Shown here one piece after another: positions 26,551-38,389 of a stretch of 64,000 nt of DNA; position 1 is the first letter of the stretch; each line of letters opens with the position of its first letter. The position numbers and the translations under genes are program-made. Under the pieces are notes generated by a model. It saw only the letters and a list, made by a program, of their open reading frames with translations. It was not told the origin of the DNA and did no database searches. This stretch comes from Daphnia pulex (Eukaryota; Arthropoda; Branchiopoda; Diplostraca; Daphniidae), in the NCBI RefSeq assembly GCF_021134715.1, contig NC_060020.1, forward strand, positions 8,494,001 through 8,558,000, read 5' to 3'.

Positions 26551-29345
26551 AAGATCTATATTGACATGTGGCGAACGATTACGAGTGACCCATGGATTTT
26601 GGAGACTGTTGAAAAAAGTCTTACTCTGGATTTTTTGTCCCCACCAACTCAACAAAAAATCCCACATAACGCCGTTATGAGTGCAGACCAAATTGAGATT
26701 TGTAAGGCGTAAACAAGGATTCCGTTTGGTGGTACATCTTGATGATATTTGGATTATTGGTCATTCTGAGGAATAGACAAGGGAAGCGGTCAAATTGGTA
26801 GTCAACTTGTTCGAGTCTTTAGGTTTTGTTATCCAAGGCAAAAAATCAATATTGGAGCCTTCACAGGTACTCGAATATATTGGTCTCGTCATCGATACAA
26901 ACTCTATGACCTTTTGTCTTCCTCAAAAGAAGAAAGACAAACTTTTAGAATTGTGCTGTAAAAACTACAAGTCAATGTCATTATCACTTAGAAAAATGGC
27001 ATCTCTTTTTGGCATTTTTAACTGGGCAACCCAATCTGTAGATTACGCCCCGGCGCATTATATAAATTTACAAACTCTCTACACGCAACAATCAAAATCA
27101 GCAAAGGGTGACCTTTCAGTCTCCGTTTCTCTTTCGCGGGAGGCCAAATCTGATTTGTTTTGGTGGATCAAACAGGAAATATTTTCCGAGGGTCCGAAAA
27201 TTCTAATCTCCTTTCCCTCTATCTTAATATTTTCTGATGCTTCACTATCGGGTTAGGGAGCGGTGAGAGAAGATGTAAAGACAGGTGGACCATGGATAAC
27301 GGCGGATACCAATCGTCATATTAATGAATTGGAATTATTAGCGGCATTTAACGGTCTGAAATGCTTTGCGTCATCGGCATTCCGAAGTACGGTAGAAATA
27401 AATATTGACAATACCACTGCCGTCGCATACATTAACAAAAAAGGGGGGAACAAAGTCTAGCCCTCTCTGTTCCGTCGCACTTGAAATCAACAATTGGTTT
27501 GAAGAGCGGGAAATTGATTTATATGCAACGTATTTGCCGGGTAAATCAAATTTCGTTGCCGACGCAGAATCGCGCAAGCAACTCTCAACGGGGGAGTGGA
27601 AGCTCTCGACCTTAGCCTTCGTAAAGATCCAGCAAGTGTGGCAAATGAAGGTCGATATTTTCGTGAGTTCGTGGAATACACAGCTTCCGATTTTCATAAG
27701 CTGGCTTCCCTATCCCGGAGCCTGGATGACAGACGCATTCACGCTGAACTGGAAATACGTCAGGAGCTACTCCTTCTCTCCATTCAGTCCCATCCCACGT
27801 TGCCTTTCAAAGCTAATATAGGACCAGGCAACAACCGTGATGATCACGCCGCTCTGGCCCACACAGTCGAGGTTCCCGATCCTGCTGGAGTTGGCGGTGG
27901 ATTTACCCCGAATGTTCTACCCGGAACAGGATCTGTCGACATCCCCGTTGGGGGAATTTCATCAACTGACAGCCAGCCGCTCAATACGGCTTGTCGCCTG
28001 GAGGCTATCGGAGTTGTCTCCATAGCTGAGGGTCTCCGCGACTCGATAGCCGAGAGGTTATCGAACTTTTCCTTTCAGCAACGAGAAAGAACACAAATTC
28101 TGCATACCAGTCATCGTGGAAAAATTTTAATAATTGGTGCGACGCACGGAACGTCCATCCCATGTCTGGTGGTGTGAAGGAGGTGCTCTGCTATCTAGCC
28201 GGAATTTTTGGAGCGGGTATGAGCTATAGCTCTATTAATGTATCCAGATCTATTCTCTCTTCTACTCTTAACATGGGAATCGGCAACAGCGAGGAAATCG
28301 GAAAACATCTCCTAGTCACCCGGCTGATGAGTATTTTTTTAGTTTTTATCTATTTGCCAGAATACTTTAACGACTCAGTTTCTAAACTCTGCATTATTGC
28401 AAAAGGCCCAGATTGTGAAATTAAAATCCCCCACTGATACAAATCAGTCAATTGAAAGTAAGATGCAGACGTCCCCCATCGCCATACCTTCCATCATTTT
28501 TCTTTTACCCACCATTTTGAGTTCGAGGCTGCAGCGTGATATTGACACTTTGCGGGGGTAGCTCATTGGTTCCCTCTTTTTACCGGGCTAACCTTACAGG
28601 CCCGTTGATTTAAGATTCACTTCTTTACAATATTCGTAGGGGTGAATTTAACCTTTTTCCCACAACATTTCTGGTATTTTTCAAGCAAGGCCGCCGACCT
28701 CAAGTATAGCGGAACATGGGATCCATCAATAGTCCTCTCTCATTTTGACGTGACGGCCGGACAAACTTTATCTCTTTTACAGCTAACACGCAAACTAACC
28801 ACCCTGTTGGCCTTAATGACCCTATTGAGATGTGCCGAGATTGCATCTATCCAGACAGAGACGATTGAATTTGCCGGTCTTAAAGTTTATTTTGATCTCG
28901 GAACCCTCCGAAAATCTCAGCGTTCCGGCCCGCTTATGCGTCTCTCACTTAACGAGTGCAGCCAAAACAAAGCTATTTGCCCCCTCACCTGTTTGCGATC
29001 GTACACAGAGAGAACCAGTAATCTCCGAACTCCACAAAACGCAAAACAGCTCCTTATCGGTTCCACCAAACCACATAATCCAGTCACGAGTGCTACAGTA
29101 GGGCGATGGATTAAAGATCAACTGAGAGAAGCCGGCATCGACACTTCTATTTTTCAGCCCATTCTACAAGAGGGGCAGCGGCGTCTAAAGCCGCTTCTTC
29201 TGGAGTCTCTATCCAAGCCATTTTAAAGCAAGGGCATTGGTCCAACGAAAACATTTTTTCTAAGTTCTACCGTCGTGAATCGGCAACTGAACAGAACACA
29301 GTCAAGTCAGCCGTTCTAGCAATTATGGACTCTGAATCTGACTAG
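26551..29345 (+). mobile_element. DIRS-type tyrosine-recombinase retroelement, copy 1, inactive
   Basis: The order is reverse transcriptase, RNase H, tyrosine recombinase, as in DIRS elements. RT traces: SDPWILETVEKSLTLDF near the start, then after an internal deletion LVVHLDDIWIIGHSEE (YxDD-equivalent HLDD), QVLEYIGLVIDT and MASLFGIFNWATQ. RNase H: ILIFSDASLSG, NRHINELELLAAFNGLKCF, TTAVAYINKKGG. Recombinase: a SSW-type N-terminal core with YSSINVSRS, then LLRCAEIASIQ (catalytic Arg), HSTRGAAASKAASSG (HxxR), KQGHWS and KFYRRES (catalytic Tyr). Lesions: TAG for the Trp after SDASLSG (27254-27256), a G6 run at 27443 shifting frame, a frameshift just before HSTRG near 29158, and a deletion/insertion at about 28020-28130. 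Not functional. Confidence 0.88.
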
Positions 29346-29429
29346 TTAAGTTTTATTATTTTAAATGTTCCTCAAATTTGTTTGATTTTGAAATTTATGC
29401 TTTAAATTCACATAGGTAGTTGATGCGAG

Positions 29430-29885
29430 ACGAATTTATAACAATTTGAGATTGGCCGAGCAAGCGAAGCTTGCGATGGTCAATCATAATTGTTGAAAAT
29501 GTAGTTGAGCATCAACTAGCTATCTCCCACCCACCCGCTCCAAGTTATCTTCCCCTTTCTTTTTGGTAAAATTTCTAAAAAAAATTCTTTTGTCTTTATT
29601 TAGATCTGACAACAGAAAGGGAACCAAAAATTGGAATACGGGCTGGAAGAAGAATAATGGTGGGCAGTCCAAGAATTAAATTGTATTATTCATGTATACC
29701 CGTATTTTTTGTGCATAAAAGATCTGAGGTATGTAAGGGTATACGCCCGCCACCTAAATGTTTTTCTGCTTTTAAGTAGCTAAATACAAAGGTCAACACA
29801 TAGCTAGTTGATGCGTAACTACATTTTCAACAATTGAGATTGACCATCGCAAGCTTCGCTTGCTCGGCCAATCTCAAATTGTTTT
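29430..29885. repeat. Inverted repeat downstream of DIRS copy 1
   Basis: 29430-29525 and 29798-29885 are reverse complements, both containing the self-palindromic GCGAAGCTTGCG flanked by GAGATTGGCCGAGCAA. DIRS elements end in inverted repeats, so this may be the element's terminal structure; an independent TIR element is the alternative. The same pair occurs at 44420-44875. Confidence 0.6.
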
Positions 29886-30130
29886 TATATGTCTCACCCC
29901 ATCCACCTTTGGACGAGTTTTGAAGTATTCAGGCATTTACACGGTTGAAGAGGTTTCCTGCCGTTATTTACGTCTAGTGGATCGGGAGGTGTCTTCGGAT
30001 CCAGTATATGGAAACCTACACTCTTAGATTTGGAAAACGTGCATCACAGTGGACCACCTGCACCGGTATGGAGAGTTTCGGTGAAACCCCACTTCAGATT
30101 TTGACTGTGTCACATCAAGAATAAAGTTAT

Positions 30131-30500
30131 TCCACCCAGTGATGAGTAAACCACAGCCAGCTCTGATTTTATTTTACTGGATGCCAATCATATGGTAATG
30201 AGTATACCACAGCCAGCTCTGTGATCTTATTTTACTGGATGCCACCCATAAGGTGATGAGTATACCACAGCCAGCTCTGTGATGTTATTTTACTGGATGC
30301 CACCCATAAGGTGATGAGTTTACCACAGCAGGGTCTGCGATGTTATTTTACTGGATTCCACCCATGTGGTGATGAGTTTACCACAGTAAGGTCTGTGATG
30401 TCATTTAACTGGATTCCACCCACATGGCGTTGAGTTTACCCCAGCGGATTCTGTGATGTTATTTTTCCAGGTTCCACCCGTAATAAGGTGAAGAGTATTC
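30131..30500. repeat. 57-bp minisatellite, about 6-7 units (copy 1)
   Basis: Imperfect tandem units of about 57 bp, each with GATGAGTATACCACAGC, CTGTGATGTTATTTTACTGG and CCACCCATAAGG-like segments. Units decay towards the right. Repeated without change at 45121-45490. Confidence 0.8.
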
Positions 30501-33212
30501 CACACGAGTTCAGCGATGATTAACTGTTGATAACGCCTATCAAACTTCTCGTTTTGCGGTGCAATGTTTCGTCAACGAAGTAAATACTTCCCCTATAAAT
30601 ATCGCTAACGTTTATTTTTAGGCAAAAGCAATTTGGTTCTTGAGTATAATGTAAAATGCTTAAACCGCATATCTGTAACATCCGATTCTATTCTTCTGAA
30701 GTTTTACATAATTCTGAAAGAGCCCCTTATTCAAGTTCTTCGGGAATAAGCAAAGTTTGTCCCTTGTAAACTGTAACACATGAAATATTCAAGAATATTT
30801 ACCAAATGCACAGATAAATCTCACATCAATTGACATGGGAAAGAGAGAAAACACAGATAGAAACCTGTCCAGACTGTGGACAAAAATACAAAATTAGATT
30901 TGGGAACATGGCAAATTGTAAAATAGACTTAACTTTAAGAAAAGATGATAAACACTGAATAAAAGTCGCACTTACGACAGTGAAACACTCTAGAAAGAGC
31001 AAGGCTACTCCAATTGTAGCGAATAACTGACACGACGTGGTCTGTTATGGTTTTTGTTTATTGCAAATTTTGATGTTCAATTTTAGATAACTTATCACGA
31101 GATTCTGTACCTTATTGGAAGTTTTCAATTACACCATTTAGTTCTTCTTAATTAAAATACTTAAAAAAAAATGCAACATGCAAGAAATTCACAAATAGTA
31201 ACTCAAAAACACATTCCATGTCGTGCATCAAATGTGAGACACAGCCACAAGTTACATGAAAGCAACGTAAGTTCAAAAGACACAATGATTCTTAATACCA
31301 TACAACGTAGACCAATGTTGTAAATCAGAATCGAGGATTCCAGCACAATGCATGGCGTGGTCCTTATTTCTAGGAATATGATAACAATCAAAACATATTT
31401 CTTAGAGATCCTCTCTAGGTGCTCCAAAACCGATTATTTCTGAACTCATTTGCGAAACCAGCGTTCGAGCATCCAATTTACTGACTGGGTTGTCTCATGA
31501 AGACAAATTTTACGGAGAATCCCATACACACGCACTGAGTATAGTATGGGACGAAAATTCCATACAACAGTAGTATTTTATGACAGGGAACTGTTTTGTG
31601 AGGGATCTTGGAATTAATGTGAAGATTTTGAGTTTCGGAACCACTTGATAAGACCCATGAAAGATAATTAGGATCACGCACTAGTTTTTATATTTGTCCC
31701 AATTTTTCTTACAGTTTTATAAATCAATTATTTGTTATTTCTACAATGGTTTCGTGCTATGGCATCAGTGTTATACAATAGCCCATGTCAAGGGAAATTA
31801 GTGTTCTTCATAAAGACGATCCAATTTTAAATTCATTTTCATTAAATATTTTTATACAATTTTCATTATTCTTTAAACATAGGGGCATTTTTTATAAGTG
31901 CACAAGATGCATAGCTTCTATTTATCATTTTCCATTTCATTCGATTGTGTTTGACTACTTAGGCTCTCCTTTAAAAATAGAGCATTTATGGCAGTTGCCA
32001 AGGACTCAAGGAGCCACGGCGCGTTGTGCGTTTTAATTTTTTTAAATTTGTGTTGCGTATGCCTATAAACTCTAAGATAATTAAAAAATCATTTTGAAAT
32101 AAATATTTTTTGTTAACTGAAAAAAATATTGTATGCACTACACAAGTGCAACTAAACTAGAACCTTTTATGCCAGAACTTTTAAGTGCGATAGGAATGGG
32201 CAATAGGTTAAAAACTATTTTAAACAATTTGGAGGAATATTGTCACGTTATAAGTTGCCGCTCCTAACCTAGAAATTCCTCACTTTTTCCTGCGTTACTA
32301 TTAAGAAATACATCAACGTCCTTTTCCTTTGTTTCACCTTTATAATACCGTCTATAGAACGATTTGAAACGTGCCATAATTGAACGGGTACAAAAGGCAG
32401 ATAGTAAATAAAGGACGGTAGGTCAGAAATGAGAAGCGTATAGAACGAGTTAGATCCTTAATAACGTGATTGTAAGGTAGTTACTGTTCTTACAAGTTAA
32501 ATGTATAAGGGACATGATTGCGAAGCGGACTATGGCTATATGATGCCAGCAGTGAAAGTGGGGTATTCCGTCTATATATTGGAGAAGCAGTGATTTTCAC
32601 ATCACTTTTGGACACATTGTCATCAATAAAAATCCAGCCTGGTCCCCAGTACAATATAAAAACCAGTGTGTGATTCTCGTTCACGGGTATTTTCTTTTAT
32701 GTTTTCCAGAGATCTTTGTTACCTGAATGGAATGCAGTGTTATATAGGAAAAAAATCCACATACAAATGTGAATTTTTACAATAGTACCTACCCGATTCT
32801 CGCCTCTTAGCAATTTTTTTTCCTTTTCTTCTTGGAGTGACGGAGGCGGATAGATTAGGAAAAAGGGATGGGAAGTTACCTATCGACGACCAGCAGTATA
32901 GGGAGAAAAGATACAATTAATTGTGGTGAAAAGTGATTTCGACACCCACTGTACAGTTTCTACAGTGAAGAGAGTTGGATTTAAGCAACGCTTTATCAGA
33001 ATTGCCGCTCTATAGGTATGGTCGGATGAGAGGGAATGTCCTCATTGTCCTCATTGACGTATTTAATCCTTATATCGGGATTTGATGTTGCATACGGTTC
33101 ATGGTTGAACGCCACATCGATGTCTAGGTCGAGCAGTATTTGGGATAAATAATGGAGTGCTGCCAACCAAGAATGTTGCAGGTTGATTTACAATAATTTA
33201 ATGCTTGATGTA
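30501..33212. other. Non-coding part of duplication copy 1
   Basis: About 2.7 kb of AT-rich sequence, nearly identical in copy 2. Its short ORFs (31203-31427, 31478-31681, 31785-32036, 32490-32684) occur identically in both copies, but their translations resemble nothing and have no coding signature. Confidence 0.4.
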
Positions 33213-33421
33213 CAGTATCGTCCAAAAAAATCCGAACACCATGGTCTCTTTCTTTATTTAAAAAAAATATTTCTGCATTTTTTTCTTAATTCTAATAAAT
33301 GAACTTTGTAAAACAATTAATTCTACACATAATATGAAGTCTTGAAAGTTAAAAACAAAGAATCTACATTAAACTGGGCTTTTGAAAAAGAGGTGCGTTC
33401 GGATTTTTTTGGACGATACTG
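33213..33421. mobile_element. Tc1/mariner-like MITE (copy 1)
   Basis: 209-bp element with TIRs of about 27 bp, CAGTATCGTCCAAAAAAATC at the left and its complement at the right. It is flanked by TA on both sides (33211-33212 and 33422-33423), the target duplication of Tc1/mariner transposons. There is no ORF. Confidence 0.8.
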
Positions 33422-33439
33422 TAGAAGGGTTTGTTTGGT

Positions 33440-34490
33440 GGGTCATGAGACAATATAAGCTAAGTATTGGCTAATGGCCTCCGTGTTGAGTGGGCACGCC
33501 CTGGAACCAGCAGCGTGATTTTGAGGGCAATTTGCACATATAAAGGATTTTGGATGAAGCACGCAGGAGCTAGTGGTATAAGGACCAGTGCATATACCGC
33601 AGGTCACTGCAGCCGCTTTGCAAAAGGTGGACAAGTGACCGTAGTTCTGGCAACGAGAGCATGACGGATTTCTTCCGATGGATCTGCCTCGACAACAGCG
33701 AGGAGTTTATCGTCTACAGAGATGCGACCTCTTTCCAGCAGTTGCTCACAGCTGCTGTTTGATGACATGCCCAGTCTTACGAGTAACGAGCAGGTTTATG
33801 GGCGATTTGCAAGAATTCTGACTAAGGATAAGTGATCGCGGAGTAGAGGATTTTCCTCTTTCACTAACTCGAGAATTATACGGCTTTAGTTGTCTCTAGT
33901 TTGTTTAGGGTCGTCTCCGGTAATTGATTGTATATTGCTAAGGCCACTTAGCCGGGTGATGGCTGGGTAGGTTTTTTGAGGGATGGATACCGATTGGAAG
34001 ACGCCTTTTTTTAACGAATCGCTGATTAACTTATTGTCCTCATCCCTAAGGGACACATCTCTAAACGTTAGCGTTACTCGGTCATCAGATTTTTTGAACA
34101 GCTGGACAACCGGGCCATCTGTTTGTACCCTCAACAGCGAATCGATCTTGGAGACTGAGATGTTATATTTTGGGGCATCTTTGCAGAGCCAAGTGATTAG
34201 GGTAGGCCTCATGTCGATCTGTTTTTCTTTTAGGTAGATATTTGTTCGTTTTAGCTGGCCTGGTGTCTCCAGTAAGAGTGGTATTTACAGTTTGATTGCC
34301 GATTGGAGGACTCAGTATAGTGGTGGCTTGGCCTGTTGATCGCGTGGCTTCTAATAGCCAAATTTCTTTGTCTGCAAGAGCTAATTTGGCGGAATTTAGT
34401 TTCGTGTTAAGCGAGTTTACCTGGTCGCAGTCGGTTAATTTCGCAATTATATGTAGCGGCTTGTTTGGTGACATTGAAACAATTTTGATA
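33440..34490 (-). pseudogene. Non-LTR retrotransposon gag (ORF1) remnant, copy 1
   Basis: Minus-strand pieces in order: 34163-34474 (LALADKEIWLLEATRST), 33886-34212 (VVQLFKKSDDRVTLTFRDVS, SVSIPQKTYPAITRLSGL) and 33443-33634. The last has a Cys/His pattern CGICTGPYTTSSC followed by ICANCPQNHAAGSRACP, which matches the zinc-knuckle array of Jockey/I-clade LINE ORF1 proteins. Frames are broken between the pieces, and no endonuclease/reverse transcriptase follows. Same lesions in copy 2. Confidence 0.65.
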
Positions 34491-34702
34491 GCTGCGAGAG
34501 TTTATCGAGGATAGAGAAAGAGTCAAAGTCACACCGAAAGGAAGATTTGAACGTGAAAGCAAAGTCATCTGCCTTCAAAAGTTTGGATTGTATATACTCG
34601 ATTGGGGATAGAGCTGAGCTATCTCGCTTTTTATTTTGCTTTTACGAATGGAAGTGAGAGCGCAATACTTATGATTACCTTGGCCGACGGCTTGGACCGC
34701 TC

Positions 34703-36045
34703 TTTTGCAGCCTTTTGGGGGGAATTTTTATTCCATTGATGGAAGGACCAGCTGGCTATCTGGGCTGGCAGACGGACCTGAACTATCTGAATCAACACCG
34801 CCATCCCAATTCAGTGTTGGAAAGCACAAATGTTTTACTCGACCTTCACAAGAAGAACTATCAGAAAGCAAAGTCCATGTCAGAGACACATACTGATTTA
34901 GAGAGAAAAATAAGGTAATTAATTAGTATTTTTCTGTGTGTGTGACTGTGTATAACTGTGTGTTGATAATAATCTATATTTTCTTATTTGCAGTGCTTTA
35001 GAGCTGTCTCATACCACTGCCGTGGCTCAGCTAGAAGACTTTAAAAAAACATATTCATTATTAGATCTTCAAAATGAACGTCTTTTGAAGGAAACATCGT
35101 TTCTGAAAGAGGTGGACAACTTGACATGCGACAATTGTATCAGCTTTTCGAAAACCTTGACGTTTCCGAAAATTTGTTTTTTTCTTCTTGTTGTTGCTGC
35201 TGTGTGTTTGTTCAATCGTCGGTGGGATGCCCAAATACGTCCACGTATAGAAAAACATCATGGTGGGGGGGGGGGGGGTGATAATCGATTTATTTATAAT
35301 CTTCCTGTTAATTTTTTGTTTTCAACAATCGTTCAAACTTCAGGTGAATAACATTATATACATGGGCTACCTGAAACCGGCTAGCAAGAGAGCTAAAACC
35401 AATTCGACCCATTTTTGCCAAACAGGCATTTTTTTAAATTTATTAATTGCTTCTTTAAACTGTTTTATGTTTCTTTTACAGTTTGTCTTAACAAACCTTC
35501 GGCCATTTTTGTCATTCTCAAAAGCCTTCCCTGCTAGCAAAGCCCGTCCAGTTTTCATCCATAGGACGTAGATACGTCCAAACTCCGTTCATCCAGTTTA
35601 AAACCTATAATTCTATCTTTTGGATGGCCCTTATCCATCCATTACGGATGTGCCCCGCTTTATTAAATTCTAATATAATTTATTTTAATTAGATTCACCC
35701 ACACCCAATGTTATTGGCCATGATGAAAGTTCTTCCACCAGCAGCAAAAATAGCAATTTGGGTTTAAATAATTCTCATCATACTTTCTATAAGTTCTATT
35801 GTTCATAATTTGGATTTTTCAAAAATATATGTCTTAACCATTTCATAGATTCAAGTAATGTTATTCATGACCAACATTCAAATCCTGGGAGTTAATCTCA
35901 GCACCAAAGTGAGTTTTTTATCATCTTTTTTATTGTTTCCTATACTAAAATGTCAGCACAATATTTAACAGATGCTAATCGTGGGATTCCTAGTCATGAT
36001 GGAGCAAGTACTGGAGGCGCTGATGCTTATGCCCAACATACTAGT
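34703..36045 (+). pseudogene. Exons of a decayed coiled-coil gene (family with HMG-box relative), copy 1
   Basis: Exon-like blocks with splice-type borders: about 34703-34914 (GYLGWQTDLNYLNQHRHPNS, LERKIR), 34994 to about 35170 (SALELSHTTAVAQLEDFKK, LLKETSFLKEVDNL, a coiled coil with CDNC), 35693 to about 35800 (SPTPNVIGHDESSSTSS), about 35850-35909, and 35971-36042 (DANRGIPSHDGASTGGADAY). The block stops abruptly at 36075. No start exon is visible and family identity is unknown. The relative at 51.4 kb adds an HMG box upstream, so the parent gene may encode an HMG/coiled-coil nuclear protein (inference). A G14 run at 35265-35278 is G3-A-G5 in copy 2. Confidence 0.5.
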
Positions 36046-36075
36046 AAGTTGTGCACATATCTTTCTATTCAATAT

Positions 36076-36989
36076 CTTACGGGGCATGTTGCATAGAGGG
36101 AAAGGCTCCGGCTCTACAGCAAAACCCGGACGACAAATGAGATGGAGACGACGACGAACGAGAAGTCGTTAAGTCATTCATCAAGTCGGGTGACGCGGGA
36201 CAGTGGGGGGGGGGGGGGGTATACACACACAGCAGACGGGAGCGGAGAAGACAAACCAAGAACAAGACGTTATATATGCAGCCAGCCCGGCACATATAGC
36301 ACCGCTCTCGACGCCACGTAACAAAAAGCTCCATTGTAAAGCTCGAAGCTCAGCTATGTGTTGTATTCTAGTAGTGACACCACAGCAACTGGCGTCGGTC
36401 TAACACTAACAAGAGTGAAGAATGAATAAGACGACGCTCTCGGGTCTCATCTCCACATGGGGAAGAAGAAGAAGACGCTCGAGTCGGAGTGTAGTAAATT
36501 ATGAATCGGGGCAGGAAAGAAGAAAAGAAGACGAATATAATACGCCAGAAGAAAGAGTAATTTAAAGGCCAAACGGCAGAAACAAAGTGGCAAACAACAT
36601 ATACTAAAAGGAGAAAAAGGGACCATTCATCAAGTGCGCATAGCGTTCGTGAAAGTGAGGAGGGCCATCTCATCTATACAAGTCGCAAGGTGGAACACAC
36701 CAAAAAAAGAGGCCCTGCGTGCAACACCACCCTCTTCTCATCCGTGAAAATACCCCCCCTCCCTCGTCACCCACAAAGCAGTCAGTGTATAGCATTAGTC
36801 TGCCCCTTGCGTGTCGTCTGTATAATAGGAAGTATACACCTCGTTGCCGGCGTGTCACGCTCGGTCAGCTCGGAACAATGAGCCTCCCTTATTCTTTCCT
36901 TCCTTTTTTATTCCTCTCGAGTTCCTTGGTGAGTTGTCCCATTCGCTCTCGACGAATGCGATAGGCAATTTCTCTTTTTTGTTTTGGTT
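36076..36989. other. Segment interrupting the duplicated block, left part
   Basis: Begins exactly where similarity between the copies ends. It has a G15 run at 36205-36219 and purine-rich sequence. Several overlapping ORFs on both strands (36077-36964) are by-products of GC-richer, stop-poor sequence; none resembles a known protein. Confidence 0.35.
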
Positions 36990-38010
36990 TTCCCGACTCG
37001 CAACAAGCAGCGGGCAACTATGCGCTTGCCCGTCTGACGTGTTCTTGTAGATCGCGGCTCTCGGCAGAACATTCCGTCGCGGTCGAAAAGGCCGACTTTT
37101 TCTTTTCTCCACCAAGCTCTTGATGATTTCCTCGCCAAAGCTTTATTCGGTCAATACTAGAGTGATTCTTGTTATTTCATCGGGATTTGCATATTAAACT
37201 GGATTCGATTCATTTAATTGATCTAACGGTGTAGACCGTATTAATTCGAACAAATGAACTATATTAAACATACACATCTGTATAAGTCTGTTTAAGTTTT
37301 AATGACATTAGCAGCTCCCGCGCACACCCAAAATAGTTACGTTTGAAGTTGCATCTGTATATTGATAATTGAGGGACTGTATTCGTTATTAAACTACGAT
37401 TTTTCTTACTTATAATAACATATCTCATGATAAGAATGAATGATATATGACTCCACTACGAAGTCATCATAATCTATCTCTAACCTTAACTCATCATTTC
37501 ACAGGTTAGTAGATGAACTGGGAAATCTCCTAGTCTAGAATAGTAAAATTTTTCTCTCAGTAAATTCCGTTAATAGGTCTACACAACCCGAATTTCTTAT
37601 AATTCTTTACATCTTTGAAATCGAGAATAAAATTAAAACAAAAACCACACGTCACATGATAATTAATAAAGTTCAATAAACTAAATTACATTTACATATC
37701 AATGTCATTAGTTACTAATTTGTTTTACTTAAAACGCGACAATATGAAAGAAACGCCCAACTAGATGTGTTACACTGGCGCATTGGTGGGTCACGTGAGG
37801 AAAATAAATGCAAAAAAGATAATTAAGTTCGTGAATACATTCGAGAAAGCAGATTTGCCTTCTTTACTTTAATTAATGAACACGCTACCACACAGTTATT
37901 TCTTACAGGACAAGTACGTATTTTTAAGTTTAGATCGTGAACACATAATCCACAGTAATCGACAGTAGACTTGATTAACTATCAACTCTGGGTTAGTGAA
38001 AATATTCTTA
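36990..38010 (+). repeat. Diverged 1.1-kb direct repeat, unit 1
   Basis: Matches 38390-39450 in the same orientation along its length. It starts at ACTCGCAACAAGCAGCG, includes GGCAGAACATTCCGTC, CACACGTCACATGATAATTA and TTATTTCTTACA plus GACAAGTACGTA, and diverges substantially by eye. The two units lie about 1.39 kb apart start to start. They could be old LTRs, tandem copies of a small gene, or a satellite-like dimer; the ends lack clear TG...CA termini. Confidence 0.55.
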
Positions 38011-38389
38011 GTTAGGTTTAATTTTACTTTTAAAAATGCATTATCTAGAATGTCCCTCATCCGGACCAATAAAAACTTAATCTGTCGTTCGATCTTCTAT
38101 GACAATTAACGATGAAAGTGTTATTTGGTTTCTTGACTTTCTTCTGTCAAGCCAGAGATGGGGACAATCATGAGGATATTCAACGAAATAGCAACTCCAC
38201 ATCCCTAATGACATTTTTCCTATGTCCAATCCCTTAAGTAATGAATTGATTGAGTATTCAATTCTATTCAGCGTCCTGCTTTGTAACACGCTCAACCCCT
38301 ATCATAGGTTGACACCATCCGCTAATACACATTAAAAAGGCGGGTTTTGGAGCTACACGTATAGAAACTTTCAGCCGTGACTGTATAAT

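Larger units (their letters stand above)
25640..36075 (+). repeat. Segmental duplication, copy 1
   Basis: Matches 39800-51064 in the same orientation. Over about 29.4-34.3 kb the two copies are nearly identical at a constant offset of 14,990 bp; from about 34.31 kb to the end they differ by frequent substitutions and small indels. Copy 1 contains 26406-26870 (the 5' part of the DIRS element), which is replaced in copy 2 by unrelated sequence at 41461-41895. Copy 2 has an extra 940-bp hairpin element. The individual contents are listed separately. Confidence 0.9.

Noticed and set aside
30131..30500. Regular repeats considered as a CRISPR array
   Set aside because: Units are contiguous ~57-bp tandem repeats without unique spacers, in a eukaryotic context.
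36077..37138. Cluster of overlapping ORFs on both strands
   Set aside because: Locally GC-richer, stop-poor sequence; translations are Arg/Ser-rich, mutually overlapping and unlike known proteins.
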